Shown here piece by piece: positions 8,344 to 17,600 of a stretch of 64,000 nucleotides of DNA. Each line of letters begins with the position of its first letter. Positions within the stretch are counted from its first letter, which is position 1. The DNA comes from Mycolicibacterium goodii (lineage in GTDB: Bacteria; Actinomycetota; Actinomycetes; Mycobacteriales; Mycobacteriaceae), in the NCBI RefSeq assembly GCF_001187505.1, contig NZ_CP012150.1, positions 62,001 through 126,000 on the forward strand. Direction: 5' to 3'. The position numbers and the translations under genes were made by a program. Below the pieces are notes generated by a model. The model searched no databases and was not told the DNA's origin. It saw only the letters and a list, made by a program, of their open reading frames with translations.

Positions 8344-9983
8344 TACGCCTTCTTCTCTTCCGCCGGCTCTTCCGCCGCCTGCAGCAGCCGCTCGGTCAAC
8401 CGCTCGAACTCGTCTCCCCACCCGGAGTTGTCCGTGCGCGCCAGCCCGCCGAACTCGACGCTCACGGTACCCGCAGCCGCTGGTTCGATCCGCACCCAGA
8501 CCCGTCGCCTGCGCACCACGAGCGACACCAGCAGACCCGCCATCATCGTCATCGCGAACACCAGCACCCACACCTGCGCCGGGTCGTGCGACACCTGCAG
8601 GTTGACGAACGGTTTGGCGCCGTCGAACCGAACCACCGTGCCGTCGTCGAGCCGGGTCTCCTGGCCCTGTACCAGGTTCACCCGCGCCACCTTGTTGAGG
8701 CGTTTCTGGCCGATCAGCCGCGGGTCGAGCGAGAACAGCGACTGCGGTCTGCCGGTGTCGAGGCCGGTGTCGCCGCGGTAGATGTCCACCGCCACCGCCG
8801 GGTCGTTGAGGGCGGGGAAGCTCGACGACAGCAGCGTGCCGTCGAGTTGTTTGGTGGGCGCGAACAGCCCCTGGATCGCGATCTGGTGCCTGCGGCGTTC
8901 GTCGGGATCCGGGTAGGTGCCCGCGGGCGGATCGATGCGCACGACGCCGGAGGACAGGAACGTGATCTGTTCCTCGGGGCGCCACTGGACGGTCTGGCTG
9001 CGGGTTTGGCCGTCGGGGAACGTGACCGTGAACGACGGTGCGTAGCCGCGCCCTTGCAGGTACACCCGGTCCCCGCCCACCCGCAGCGGATGGTTGACCT
9101 CGAGGCGGTAGGGCCGCCAGGTGTCGGCGGTCAGGTCGTCGCCGACCTGGTAGTCGATGTCGGCGGCGAACGACAGCGCCTGCCCGCTCGGCAGATAGTC
9201 CGCCTCGAAATTGTTGACCCGGATGCACATCGGGTTCAGCGACGTGCCGTCGACGGTGTTGCCCGCGCGGAACGAGTCGAACGCCGCGGGTGAGGCCGTG
9301 CAGAATCCGGGACCGCCGTCGGCGATGACGATCACGTTGCCCTCGTAGCCGAACAGCTTGCCCGCGGCGACCGCGACCAGCAGGCCCAGCAGCGAGAAGT
9401 GGAAGACGATGTTGCCGAACTCGCGCAGATAGCCCTTCTCCGCCGAGATCTCGGTGGTCTCGCCGTCTCGGCGGCTGACCGTGCGCCAGCCCTTGAACCG
9501 CCGGGTGACGGCCTCGGCGAGCTCGGCGGCGTCACCCGGCACGTGCGCGCTGTGGTGCTTGGGAAGGCGACCCAGGTTGCGCGGCGCGGGCACGGGCACG
9601 GCGCGCAGGCTGCGGATGTGCTCGATCATCCGCGGGGTCAGGCAGCCGACCAGCGAGATGAACAGCAGTACGTAGATCGCGGTGAACCAGAAGCTGGAGA
9701 ACACGTCGAACGCCTGCACACGGTCCAGCCACGGCCCGATCGTCGGGTGCGCCGCGAGGTACTCGTCGACCTTGGACTCGTTGAGGCTGCGCTGCGGCAG
9801 CAGGGCACCGGGAATGGCGCCGAGTGCGAGCAGGAACAGCAGCACCAGCGCCGTGCCCATCGACGTCAGGGTGCGCCACGTGTTGCGGATCGGGGCCCAG
9901 ATTCTTCTGCCGAGCAGACGCAAACCTGCCGTATTTGGCGGGTTTTCGGGCAGTTTTGTGTCTGCTCGCGGGGATGACGTCAT
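8343..9983 (-). CDS. resB: Cytochrome c biogenesis protein ResB (Ccs1 family)
   Basis: Partner of CcsB in System II cytochrome c assembly; it holds apocytochrome and helps keep it reduced. It is 546 residues: a short polar N-terminus, a first hydrophobic helix (GTALVLLFLLALGAIPGALL), two more helices, a large extracytoplasmic domain (about residues 220-470) and a final helix around residue 485. The motif LLPQRSLNESKVDEY after helix 1 is typical of ResB. ATG 9983 overlaps the ccdA stop (TGATG). The C-terminal tail is lysine/glutamate-rich. It is the Rv0528 equivalent. Confidence 0.93.
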   Translation of the reverse strand: MTSSPRADTKLPENPPNTAGLRLLGRRIWAPIRNTWRTLTSMGTALVLLFLLALGAIPGALLPQRSLNESKVDEYLAAHPTIGPWLDRVQAFDVFSSFWFTAIYVLLFISLVGCLTPRMIEHIRSLRAVPVPAPRNLGRLPKHHSAHVPGDAAELAEAVTRRFKGWRTVSRRDGETTEISAEKGYLREFGNIVFHFSLLGLLVAVAAGKLFGYEGNVIVIADGGPGFCTASPAAFDSFRAGNTVDGTSLNPMCIRVNNFEADYLPSGQALSFAADIDYQVGDDLTADTWRPYRLEVNHPLRVGGDRVYLQGRGYAPSFTVTFPDGQTRSQTVQWRPEEQITFLSSGVVRIDPPAGTYPDPDERRRHQIAIQGLFAPTKQLDGTLLSSSFPALNDPAVAVDIYRGDTGLDTGRPQSLFSLDPRLIGQKRLNKVARVNLVQGQETRLDDGTVVRFDGAKPFVNLQVSHDPAQVWVLVFAMTMMAGLLVSLVVRRRRVWVRIEPAAAGTVSVEFGGLARTDNSGWGDEFERLTERLLQAAEEPAEEKKA

Positions 9984-10768
9984 CAGATGGGGAGCCTCAC
10001 ATCGCTGACGAAGGCGTCGCGCACATAGGACACGAACTCGTTCCACAGACCGGTCACCAGGGCCGTGCCGACCAGGATCAGCAGCACGCCACCGAAGATC
10101 TGGATGGTCCTGGTGTGCCTGCGCAGCCAGCCCAGGCCCTGCACGGCGCGTGCCGAACCGAGCGCGAGCAGCACGAACGGGATGCCCAGGCCCAGGCAGT
10201 AGGCCAGCACCAGCACCACCCCGCGGGCCACCGTCGCGCCGTCGGTGGCCGAGGCGACCGCGATGACGCCGGTGAGGGTCGGGCCGAGACACGGGGTCCA
10301 GCCGAGCGCGAACACCGCACCGAGCAGCGGCGCGCCCGCCACCGTGGACAGTTGACGCGGTGTGAAACGGGCCTGCCGTTGCAGCGCCGGGATGAAACCC
10401 ACGAACACCAGACCCATGACGATCGTGACCACGCCGCCGATGCGTTGCAGCAGAAGCTGATTGGCGATCAGCGTGGTGGTCATCCCGAGCACCGCGACCG
10501 CGCCGAGCAAGAACACCACGGTGAACCCGGCGACGAACAACGCCGCCGCACCGGCCACCCGCAGCCGCGCCGAGCGCAGCGCGACCCGCTCACCACCGGT
10601 GCGCACGGGATCGTCGTCGACGCCGACCACCGCGGCCAGATACGACAGATACCCGGGCACGAGCGGCACGACGCACGGCGACGCGAACGACACCAGACCG
10701 GCCAGCACGCTCACCCCGAGGGCGAGCAGAACCGGTCCCACCGCCGCGATCTCGGCGAATCCGGTCAC
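9983..10768 (-). CDS. ccdA: Thiol:disulfide interchange membrane protein CcdA
   Basis: Carries electrons from cytoplasmic thioredoxin across the membrane to the extracytoplasmic thioredoxin that reduces apocytochrome c. It has 261 residues and six hydrophobic segments. The two redox cysteines are C32 in [13 protein letters not shown] and C160 in [10 protein letters not shown], both in the expected proline-rich settings. It sits between the lipoprotein thioredoxin and resB, overlapping each by 1-4 bases, so all are expected to be made together. It is the Rv0527 equivalent. Confidence 0.95.
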   Translation of the reverse strand: MTGFAEIAAVGPVLLALGVSVLAGLVSFASPCVVPLVPGYLSYLAAVVGVDDDPVRTGGERVALRSARLRVAGAAALFVAGFTVVFLLGAVAVLGMTTTLIANQLLLQRIGGVVTIVMGLVFVGFIPALQRQARFTPRQLSTVAGAPLLGAVFALGWTPCLGPTLTGVIAVASATDGATVARGVVLVLAYCLGLGIPFVLLALGSARAVQGLGWLRRHTRTIQIFGGVLLILVGTALVTGLWNEFVSYVRDAFVSDVRLPI

Positions 10769-11418
10769 GGCTGTTGCTCTTTCGACGCAGCGGGCTCGGC
10801 CGGGTCGGCCGGTTCGGCAAGCAGGCGTTCGATCAGCGGTTCGAGATCCTCGGCGAGCAGCTCACGCAGGAACACCGCCGCCACACGGTGTTGGCGGTCC
10901 AGCACCACCGTCGACGGGATGACCGTGGTGGGGTACTTGCCGCCGAACGCGATCATGGTGCGCATCGGCGGGTCGTAGATCGACGGGAACGTGACCTTGC
11001 GGTCGGTGACGAAATCGACTGCCGCGTCGCGGTTGTTGTCCCGCACATCGATGCCGAGGAACTGCACACCCTGGTCCTTGGTGGCGTTGTGAACCTCTTG
11101 CAGCTGGGTGATCTCCGCGCGGCACGGCCCGCACCACTGACCCCACACGTTGACCACCACGACCTTGCCGGCGAAATCGTCGAGCGAGATGGTCTTCGAC
11201 GGATCGGTGAGCATGGGCCCGGCCAAAGTGCCGGGGCGACCACGGCTTTGCGGCGGGTCGTAGAAGATGTCGGTCTTGCCGCCCGGCGCGACGAACTCGA
11301 ACGTGCCGCCCTGCGCGACCGCGTCGTCACCCGTCGAGCATCCGGCGAGCGCCCCCGCCAGCACTGCGAACAGCGCCGCCAGCGTCACACGCACCACACG
11401 GGCGACCCACAACCGCAT
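10765..11418 (-). CDS. Thioredoxin-like lipoprotein (ResA/CcsX type)
   Basis: Extracytoplasmic thiol reductase that keeps the heme-binding cysteines of apocytochrome c reduced, fed by CcdA. It has 217 residues, a signal sequence with lipobox ALAGC (C27) and a TlpA/ResA-like thioredoxin fold with active site WCGPC (C96, C99). The cis-proline region is VIPSTVVLD. The start ATG 11418 overlaps the stop of the upstream phosphoglycerate mutase-like gene (TGATG). It is the Rv0526 equivalent. Confidence 0.92.
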   Translation of the reverse strand: MRLWVARVVRVTLAALFAVLAGALAGCSTGDDAVAQGGTFEFVAPGGKTDIFYDPPQSRGRPGTLAGPMLTDPSKTISLDDFAGKVVVVNVWGQWCGPCRAEITQLQEVHNATKDQGVQFLGIDVRDNNRDAAVDFVTDRKVTFPSIYDPPMRTMIAFGGKYPTTVIPSTVVLDRQHRVAAVFLRELLAEDLEPLIERLLAEPADPAEPAASKEQQP

Positions 11419-12059
11419 CAGATACCCCAGGGCTCCGTATATCCCCAGCGGATCAGCCGGTCGTCGTCGAACGTGAACGACGTGATGGACGCCAGATTGC
11501 ACAGCCTGCTGTGCGGCAGCGGCAGATGAGCCAGCTTGCGGCCGGTCATCGCGCGCCGCAACGTCTCGACCGGGAGCTGGTGGCTGACGCACACCGCCTC
11601 GTGGCCCGCGGCCTTGAGCCGGGCCCGGTGCAGCGCGGCCGTCATGCGGGCGGCGACCTCGTCGTAGGGTTCGCCCCACGACGGCTTGCGCGGATCGCGC
11701 AGCCGCGGCCAGTTCCGCGGATCGCGCAGCGCGCCGTCACCCGGCGCGACCTTCTGCCCCTCGAAGGTGTTCCAGGATTCGATGAGGTCGTCGTCGGTGT
11801 CGATCGACAGGGCGTGGCTCTCGGCGATCGGCGCCGCGGTCTCCTGTGCGCGTTCCAGCGGCGAGGCCACGATGTAGACGACGTCGTGGCCGGCCAGCCA
11901 CTCGGCGGCCGCCGCGGCCTGCGCGCGGCCACGTTCGGACAGGTGGTAGCCGGGCAACCTGCCGTACAGCACCTTGGCGGGGTTGTGCACCTCGCCGTGG
12001 CGCAGCACGTGAACCGTCGTGCGGACCGGTCCGGCTGCGGTTGAGGCCCCGTCGCTCAC
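11418..12059 (-). CDS. Histidine phosphatase superfamily protein (Rv0525-like)
   Basis: Protein of 213 residues of the phosphoglycerate mutase/acid phosphatase fold. Seen: the catalytic motif LRHGEVHNP near residue 20, [10 protein letters not shown], and VCVSHQLPV with the second catalytic histidine. These proteins are usually phosphatases of small molecules; true mutase activity is unlikely because gpm1 lies at 61 kb. It starts at a GTG that overlaps the hemL stop (GTGA) and ends overlapping the thioredoxin start, so it belongs to the hemL-ccs operon. Its role in cytochrome or heme metabolism is unknown. Confidence 0.85.
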   Translation of the reverse strand: MSDGASTAAGPVRTTVHVLRHGEVHNPAKVLYGRLPGYHLSERGRAQAAAAAEWLAGHDVVYIVASPLERAQETAAPIAESHALSIDTDDDLIESWNTFEGQKVAPGDGALRDPRNWPRLRDPRKPSWGEPYDEVAARMTAALHRARLKAAGHEAVCVSHQLPVETLRRAMTGRKLAHLPLPHSRLCNLASITSFTFDDDRLIRWGYTEPWGI

Positions 12060-13390
12060 GCCCCGGCCTCCGGGGTGGCCGCCGCGGCGGCCTGTGCGGC
12101 GGCGGGCAACGCCTCGGCGATGCGCTCGAACGCCTCGTCATCCAGAGCCGCTGAGACGAACCAGGTTTCGAACGCGCTGCAGGGCGGGTACACGCCGCGC
12201 TCCAGCAGGGCGTGGAAAAACGGTGGGAAGCGCCAGGTTTCGGTGGCCTTGGCGGCGGCGAAATCGTGCACCGGTTCGTCGGTGAAGAACACGCTGAGCA
12301 TGTTGCCTGCCCGCTGCACCCGGTGTGCGACGCCCGCGTCGGTGAGCGCACCGGTGAGCAGGCCCGTCAACCGGTCGGCGTTCGCGTCGAGCTTGGCGTA
12401 GACCGCGTCGTCGGCGTGGCGCAGCGTGGTCAGGCCCGCCGCCATCGCGACCGGGTTACCCGACAGCGTGCCGGCCTGATACACCGGGCCGAGCGGGGCC
12501 AATCGGCTCATGACCTCGGTGCGGCCACCGAACGCCGCGGCGGGCAGACCACCGCTCATCACCTTGCCGAACGTCAGCAGGTCGGCCTCGACCGGATCCA
12601 GCCCGTACCAACCCGCACGGCTCACCCGGAACCCGGTCATCACCTCGTCGAGGATCAGCAGCGCGCCGTGCTCGGCGGTGATGCGGCGCAACGCGGCGTT
12701 GAAACCGGGCAGCGGCGGCACGGTACCCATGTTGCCTGCACTGGCTTCGCTGATGACACAAGCGATTTCGTCACCGAAGCGGGCGAACACCTCTTCGACG
12801 GCGGCGACGTTGTTGTACGGCAGCACGATCGTGTCCGCGGCCGCCGCGCCGGTGACGCCCGGCGAGGACGGCAGGCCGAGGGTCGCGACGCCGGATCCGG
12901 CGTCGGCGAGCAGCGCGTCGCTGTGGCCGTGGTAGCAGCCGGAGAACTTGATGATCTTGGCGCGGTGGGTGAACCCGCGGGCCAGCCGGATCGCGCTCAT
13001 GGTCGCCTCGGTGCCCGAGTTGACGAAGCGCACCATCTCCACCGGCGCGACGCGGTCGATGATCTCGGCGGCGAGTTCGGTCTCCGAGGGCGTCGGGGCG
13101 CCGAAGCTCAGACCGTTCTCGGCGACCTTGCGCACCGCCTCGACGACCGCGGGGTGGGCGTGGCCGAGCAGCATCGGACCCCACGAGCACACCAGGTCGA
13201 TGTAGCGGTTGCCGTCGGCGTCGGTCAGCCAGTAGCCGCCGGCCGAGGTGATGAACCTCGGGGTGCCGCCCACGGAGTTGAAGGCACGGACCGGGGAGTT
13301 GACCCCGCCGGGGATGACGGCGCAGGCATCGGCGAACAGCTCGGCCGAGCGCCTGGTCGAAGCGGATCCGCATGTTTGGTCGACACGCAT
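12056..13390 (-). CDS. hemL: Glutamate-1-semialdehyde 2,1-aminomutase
   Basis: PLP enzyme that turns glutamate-1-semialdehyde, the HemA product, into 5-aminolevulinate, the precursor for HemB. The 444 residues match the family length. Motifs: [11 protein letters not shown] near the N-terminus, [15 protein letters not shown] (phosphate cup), [11 protein letters not shown] with the cofactor aspartate, and [10 protein letters not shown] with the Schiff-base lysine K276. ATG 13390 gives [11 protein letters not shown]; the open frame upstream is low complexity and not coding. It heads a run of overlapping genes down to ccsB, linking heme supply to cytochrome c assembly. Confidence 0.95.
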   Translation of the reverse strand: MRVDQTCGSASTRRSAELFADACAVIPGGVNSPVRAFNSVGGTPRFITSAGGYWLTDADGNRYIDLVCSWGPMLLGHAHPAVVEAVRKVAENGLSFGAPTPSETELAAEIIDRVAPVEMVRFVNSGTEATMSAIRLARGFTHRAKIIKFSGCYHGHSDALLADAGSGVATLGLPSSPGVTGAAAADTIVLPYNNVAAVEEVFARFGDEIACVISEASAGNMGTVPPLPGFNAALRRITAEHGALLILDEVMTGFRVSRAGWYGLDPVEADLLTFGKVMSGGLPAAAFGGRTEVMSRLAPLGPVYQAGTLSGNPVAMAAGLTTLRHADDAVYAKLDANADRLTGLLTGALTDAGVAHRVQRAGNMLSVFFTDEPVHDFAAAKATETWRFPPFFHALLERGVYPPCSAFETWFVSAALDDEAFERIAEALPAAAQAAAAATPEAGA

Positions 13391-13425
13391 GGCCACCAGT
13401 GTCCCAGTCGGCGCAACCGAGTCAA

Positions 13426-14868
13426 CTACAGGGTGTAGTGGCCAGGCCCGCGCGGGGCCACATTCGCCCTGATCGGCCCCTTCGCGACTGTGGTGAACGG
13501 CACGTCGACGGGGAATTCGGCATCGACCGATTCCACCACGACCGACCGGATGATCGTGGCCAGCGCCAGCGTCGTCTCCAACCGCGCGAAGTGCTCGCCG
13601 ATGCACGCCCGCGCTCCCCCGGCGAACGGGATGAAATGCCACCGGTCCCGTTCCCGCGCCTGCTCCGGGCTGAACCGGTCCGGGTCGAACACCTCGGGGT
13701 CCGGCCACAGCCGCGGATCGTGGTGCACCGCGTAGATCCCCAGCGCGACCAGGCTGCCCGCCTCGATCCGGTGACCTGCGACCGCGATGTCGCGCAGCGC
13801 CAGGCGCCCCACCCCCGCGGCGGGCGGGCACATCCGCAGCGACTCGTGCAGCACCTGCACGGTGTAGCCGAGGTGCGGGACGTCGGCGGGGGTGAGTTCG
13901 CGGTCGCCGAGCGCACGGGCCTCGGCCGCCACGCGGTCCTGGATCTGCGGATGGTGGCCCAGCGCCCACAGCGCGTAGGTGAGCGCCGTCGCGGTGGTGT
14001 CGTGACCTGCGAGCATGAAGATCAACAGGTCGTTGCAGATGTCGGCGTCGCTGAGGCGCTCACCGGTCTCCGGATCGGTGGCCGCCATCAACGCCCGCAC
14101 CAGTGGGGCGTCGCGGTTCGGATCGTCGCGGCAGGCCTGCAGGATCTCGGCGGTGACCGCCCGCATCGCGGCGACCGCGGCGCGGGCCCGGCGCCGCGCG
14201 GGCGTGGGCAGCCAGCGCGGGGCGCGCAGCGGACGCAACGCCCGGTCGGTGGCGTACGACGACGCGACATGCATGTGCCCGACGATGACGTCCGCGCGTT
14301 CGTTGAGGTCGATGCCCAGGATCGAACGTCCCAACGACTGCATGGTCACCCGCCTGCAGACCTCATCGAGGTCGACAGCAAGCCGGCTCCGCGAAACCGC
14401 TGCCCACTCGTCGATGACAGCCTGCGCGGCCGCCGACATGTGCCCACCGAACGCACGCACGTTCTGCCGGGTGAACACGGGCTGCAGCGCGCGCTTGCGC
14501 GGGCGCCACTGCTCGTTGGGCAGGACGAACAGGCTGTCGCCCGCGGCATGGCGAACCTCGTCGTGCACGATGCACCGTTCGGCGAACGCGTCGTTGCGGG
14601 CGAGCACGTCGCGAATGCCCTCCGGGGAGAACACCGCCACCAACGGCGGCACGAGCCGCCGCGGCCCCAACTGCACACGGCTCACCGGACCGCCCGCGCC
14701 GCGGATCACCTCCTGGCCCGTGTCCAAGGTCCGCACCGCGCGCGCCATCTGGCGCAGCGACAGCGGATTGCGGGGCGCCAGCGGCAGCGCGCTGACATCG
14801 CCCGCGTCGCCGTCCGCGTCGCGCGAGCTGCCCGATGCCGGGGTGACCGCAGGAACCTCCGAGACCAT
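13426..14868 (-). CDS. Cytochrome P450
   Basis: Heme monooxygenase of 480 residues. Motifs: I-helix [10 protein letters not shown]-helix LHESLRM (ExxR), the PERF-like DPDRFSPE and the heme loop [14 protein letters not shown] with axial cysteine C422. The start ATG 14868 (MVSEVPAV) is chosen over a codon eleven residues earlier since it leaves space to the divergent gene at 14954; its ribosome-binding site is weak. No dedicated ferredoxin or reductase gene is adjacent. Substrate unknown; the resemblance to fatty-acid/xenobiotic P450s is only general. Confidence 0.93.
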   Translation of the reverse strand: MVSEVPAVTPASGSSRDADGDAGDVSALPLAPRNPLSLRQMARAVRTLDTGQEVIRGAGGPVSRVQLGPRRLVPPLVAVFSPEGIRDVLARNDAFAERCIVHDEVRHAAGDSLFVLPNEQWRPRKRALQPVFTRQNVRAFGGHMSAAAQAVIDEWAAVSRSRLAVDLDEVCRRVTMQSLGRSILGIDLNERADVIVGHMHVASSYATDRALRPLRAPRWLPTPARRRARAAVAAMRAVTAEILQACRDDPNRDAPLVRALMAATDPETGERLSDADICNDLLIFMLAGHDTTATALTYALWALGHHPQIQDRVAAEARALGDRELTPADVPHLGYTVQVLHESLRMCPPAAGVGRLALRDIAVAGHRIEAGSLVALGIYAVHHDPRLWPDPEVFDPDRFSPEQARERDRWHFIPFAGGARACIGEHFARLETTLALATIIRSVVVESVDAEFPVDVPFTTVAKGPIRANVAPRGPGHYTL

Positions 14869-14953
14869 GAGTTCAGTTTCGACAAAAACCGTGCGGAGCA
14901 AACGACATTCGAAAATCTGGTCCGCGCGTTCGGGGTGTGCGCATCATGATTTC

Positions 14954-15334
14954 ATGCAACTTCCGCAATGGCTGGCCCGGTTCAACCGTCACGTCACCAA
15001 CCCTATCCAGAAGATCTGGGCGGGATGGGCGCCGACATTCGGCATCCTTGAGCACGTCGGACGCAAGTCCGGCAAGCGATATCGCACCCCGCTGTCGGTG
15101 TTCACCACCGACGAGGGCGTCGCCATCGTGTTGACCTACGGCCCCGACCGCGACTGGCTCAAGAACCTCACCGCCGCGGGGACCGCCGAGATCCGTAGGC
15201 ACGGCAAGACGATCCGCGTCACCGACCCGCGCGTGGTGCCGCGGACCGAGGCCGCCGCGCGGGTGCGCGGCCCCATTCGGTGGGTGGTCGCGCGATTGCC
15301 GTTCGAGCAGGCCGTCCTGCTGCGTCGCACCTGA
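14954..15334 (+). CDS. F420-type nitroreductase family (DUF385/DDN-like) protein
   Basis: A 126-residue split-barrel protein of the deazaflavin-dependent nitroreductase family, which binds F420 and reduces quinones or other electrophiles. The typical segment GRKSGKRYRTPLSVF is near residue 36, with VLTYGPDRDWLKNLTAAG after it. ATG 14954 is the first plausible start after the divergent P450. It converges with mspA. The specific substrate is unknown; some family members bind other flavins, fatty acids or heme instead. Confidence 0.85.
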   Translation: MQLPQWLARFNRHVTNPIQKIWAGWAPTFGILEHVGRKSGKRYRTPLSVFTTDEGVAIVLTYGPDRDWLKNLTAAGTAEIRRHGKTIRVTDPRVVPRTEAAARVRGPIRWVVARLPFEQAVLLRRT

Positions 15335-15377
15335 TACCGGTGCGCCGACAGGCCCCGCTGAGCAATTCCCGCAAACA

Positions 15378-15464
15378 CATCGGCGCGTCCCGCTCCGGCC
15401 AGGAAGAGTGTCAGTTCACGTGTCAACGACGAGCTGACGACACCAGGAGCGTGACGCGCCGATG
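15378..15464. terminator. Long inverted repeat between convergent genes (candidate bidirectional terminator)
   Basis: Arms 15378-15396 and 15446-15464 are 19 bases each with a single mismatch (outer ends CATCGGCGCGTC and GACGCGCCGATG). The 49-base loop holds a smaller imperfect inverted repeat (GTGTC paired with GACAC). It lies between the 3' ends of the F420-type gene and mspA. There is no U-run, which is common for mycobacterial terminators. A cruciform or the remains of a mobile palindrome are alternatives. Confidence 0.55.
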
Positions 15465-15495
15465 CGCATGCGGCCTCAGCGGCCGGATTGCTGTC

Positions 15496-16131
15496 TCAGT
15501 TCATGTTCCAGGGCTCGCCGTAGGTGGTGACCGAGTCACCGGTCGAGGCGATCAGCCGGGCGAACGGACGCAGCAGCACACCACCGGCCGCACCGGTCAC
15601 GGTGCCGTGCGCGTTGGACACCGCCACACCGCCGGCAGCACCGGAGACGTCGACCGAGAAGGTCGCGACTTCCTGGATGCCCGGGCCGTTGCCCAGGTCG
15701 GCCGAGATCGACACGCCGGGGAACAGGTTCGGGGTGATGACCGAGTTCAGGCCGAACGGCGGCTGGGTGATGTCACCGTCGTCGATCAGGATGTTCGGGG
15801 TGGTGTAGCTGAAGTTGATGCCCACGCCCAGCGACCAGGGGAAGCCGATCTGGTAGCCCAGCTCCAGGGTGCCCTCGAACTCGTCGGCGCCCGGGCCGGC
15901 CACGATGTACTTGGCGCGACCTGAGTGGAACCACTCACGGGTCAGACGGTTGCGGTCGAGCGGGAACACACCGTTGAGGAAGGTGTCCCACTGCTGCACG
16001 GTCAGGGTGCGGTCCTGACCGTCGACGAGGCTCAGCTCGTTGTCCAGACCTGCGTGAGAGGTGCCCGCGCTGGTGAATAGCGCCGCGACGGCTGCAACCA
16101 TCGCGATCAGCACCCGACTGATTGCCTTCAT
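15496..16131 (-). CDS. mspA: Major outer-membrane porin MspA
   Basis: Octameric mycomembrane porin, the main pore for hydrophilic nutrients in M. smegmatis relatives. It has 211 residues: a 27-residue signal peptide ending TSHA and a mature chain beginning GLDNELSLVDGQDR. The constriction residues of MspA (IDDGDI, D90/D91/D93 of the mature protein) are present, and the C-terminus GEPWNMN is canonical. Compared with the M. smegmatis MspA I remember, mature position 96 is Q rather than A and 139 is A rather than E, and the signal peptide differs slightly. A GGGAG ribosome-binding site precedes ATG 16131. A long leader lies upstream. Confidence 0.96.
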   Translation of the reverse strand: MKAISRVLIAMVAAVAALFTSAGTSHAGLDNELSLVDGQDRTLTVQQWDTFLNGVFPLDRNRLTREWFHSGRAKYIVAGPGADEFEGTLELGYQIGFPWSLGVGINFSYTTPNILIDDGDITQPPFGLNSVITPNLFPGVSISADLGNGPGIQEVATFSVDVSGAAGGVAVSNAHGTVTGAAGGVLLRPFARLIASTGDSVTTYGEPWNMN

Positions 16132-16757
16132 GTTCTCCCTAGCTGTATTGCCGGCGGCCCCTCAGGTCCACCTGTTCTGTTGTCTGCAACCGGCTCAACA
16201 CCTGTGGAGAAGCGTCGGGGATCCTGGAGGTTCACGTCCGCTTCTGATGCCTCGCTCACAGTTGGCAGCAGAAACATAAACGTCGGTGTGCGTGGTAGCA
16301 ACGGATACGTTCGGGGAACCCGTTCGACCCGATCCGTGCGGAAGAGTTTGCTGAGAATCCGCCTGCCCGGGGTTGACAATCCGCGGTGAACCATTCTTTC
16401 AGCCCGGACGGGACGTGTTGCACGGCTCGACAAGCGGTCACGTAGGGCCGCTGAGGCAAACTCGGTTACCTGAGGTTTTACCGCTGAAGTGCTAATCAGG
16501 TCACATATTCACCGTGAGGCAAAACCTTCCCGGCCCGGATCGGCGGAACCGTTATTTACGCAGGCGTGACCGGAGTGCCGTTGTGCTTAACGATCTTCGC
16601 CGCCGTCGCGGCGACCCGACTCCGTTAACTGCAGCGGGCGCGAAAGCCGCAACTTGAACAGGAAACTATTCCAGGTCGTGATCAATGTCACGTACCTGTG
16701 ATTTCGCCCGCTGCGGCACACCGGTGTGCTAAGGATGCATTCAAACCAACCGGTTGA
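16132..16757 (-). promoter_or_regulatory. mspA upstream region and long 5' leader
   Basis: 626 bases without a convincing gene between mspA and the PNPOx-fold gene on the same strand. My best promoter prediction (16663-16691) would give a leader of about 525 bases. From memory, a long untranslated leader and a strong distant promoter have been reported for mspA of M. smegmatis, which fits. Inside there are scattered short repeats (TGAGGCAAA at about 16451 and 16513; AGGTTTT/AAAACCT). A 101-codon open frame (16433-16128) overlaps the mspA start but has no supporting signal. Confidence 0.6.
16663..16692 (-). promoter_or_regulatory. Predicted mspA promoter overlapped by a Crp-like site
   Basis: Reading the minus strand, GTGACA (16691-16686), a 17-base spacer and TAGTTT (16668-16663) resemble a SigA promoter; transcription would begin near 16656. 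GTGATCAATGTCAC (16678-16691) matches the mycobacterial Crp pattern GTGA-N6-TCAC and covers the -35. Binding there would be expected to block the promoter or change its use. The elements are seen in sequence; the regulation is inferred. Confidence 0.5.
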
Positions 16758-17249
16758 TCAGGACTGCCAGAGCAGGGTCTCCCCCCGGCCGGAGAGCATC
16801 ACCGAACCGGGCATGACGCGCAGCCGATACGGGGTGAGACGCAGCGCCGCGAACTCCGGTGACGTCGGCCCGCCGCGCCACTGCGGAATGATGTTCGGGT
16901 CGTAGCCGACAGGTTCGGGGCCGTTGGCGAACTTGTCCCACACGAGCCCGCGGGTCTCGTCGTCGGTGTACCACTCGACCAGGCATTCGGCCGAGCACGT
17001 GTCATGGCTGGGCGCCCAGTAGTTCAGCGACATGTAGGGGTGCACCGCCAGGTGCGCCCGTTTGACCGGTGAGGGCACCGTCGCGATCCAGCCAAACAGG
17101 TCCGGGCCGTCGAACTCCCAGATCGGATGCAGCACACGGGTTCTCGGCCGGCCGTCGGCGTCGACGGTGGCCGCCGAGGCCCACACGATGGAATGGGCCA
17201 TCTCGACGAATGCGGGGGCGATCTGCTCGAATGGGGTCACATGAGCCAC
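16758..17249 (-). CDS. Pyridoxamine 5'-phosphate oxidase-fold protein (flavin/F420 binding)
   Basis: A 163-residue split-barrel protein of the PNPOx-like superfamily. The N-terminal half has the pattern AHSIVWASAATVDADGRPRTRVLHPIW, where the RTRVLHP strand normally contacts the cofactor phosphate. The C-terminal part is rich in aromatic residues (LVEWYTDDETRGLVWDKF). Mycobacteria have many such proteins that use FMN, F420 or heme. No true PdxH signature was found, so vitamin B6 oxidation is not proposed. The next gene on this strand is mspA, 626 bases away. Confidence 0.75.
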   Translation of the reverse strand: MAHVTPFEQIAPAFVEMAHSIVWASAATVDADGRPRTRVLHPIWEFDGPDLFGWIATVPSPVKRAHLAVHPYMSLNYWAPSHDTCSAECLVEWYTDDETRGLVWDKFANGPEPVGYDPNIIPQWRGGPTSPEFAALRLTPYRLRVMPGSVMLSGRGETLLWQS

Positions 17250-17278
17250 AGTAGGCAGACCCGTACCCGCCGCGTGGC

Positions 17279-17515
17279 CTACTCGGCTTTCCCGCTGTCC
17301 TCGGTGCCGACTGCGCCTTCGTCCCTGCCGAAGATCGGCTTTCCGTCGTCGTCCACCCAGTCGGTGACGGCGGTGCCGGACACGGTCCCGTCGCTTCCGG
17401 GCAGCACCGTGGTGGGGCGATCGTCGTCGTACGCCCGCATCACGCGTTTGGCTTCTTCACGGTGCGCATCGGTGACCGGTGGAGCCTCGGTGCGTTCGCT
17501 GTCGTCGGTGGTCAT
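17279..17515 (-). CDS. Small acidic hypothetical protein
   Basis: A 78-residue acidic protein (MTTDDSERTEAPP at the start), with AHREEAKRVMRAYDDDRPTTVLPG in the middle and DWVDDDGKPIFGRD near the end. No membrane segment or known motif. An alternative start at 17548 would add 11 residues (MARCAFGQPTS). It precedes the PNPOx-fold gene on the same strand by 29 bases and could share its transcript. Function unknown. Confidence 0.6.
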   Translation of the reverse strand: MTTDDSERTEAPPVTDAHREEAKRVMRAYDDDRPTTVLPGSDGTVSGTAVTDWVDDDGKPIFGRDEGAVGTEDSGKAE

Positions 17516-17600
17516 GGATGTCGGCTGCCCGAAGGCGCACCGCGCCAAACCGGGCGCCCAGGGGTCGGTTCCGAAGGGAACTTTCCGCGCCTGCAGACAC

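Noticed and set aside
12056-13969. A long N-terminal extension of hemL up to 13969
   Set aside because: It overlaps the P450 gene in another frame, and homologues start at the MRVDQ position (13390).
16128-16433. A 101-codon frame in the mspA leader on the minus strand
   Set aside because: It overlaps the mspA start in another frame, has no clear ribosome-binding site, and the encoded sequence has no motif. I treat the leader as non-coding.
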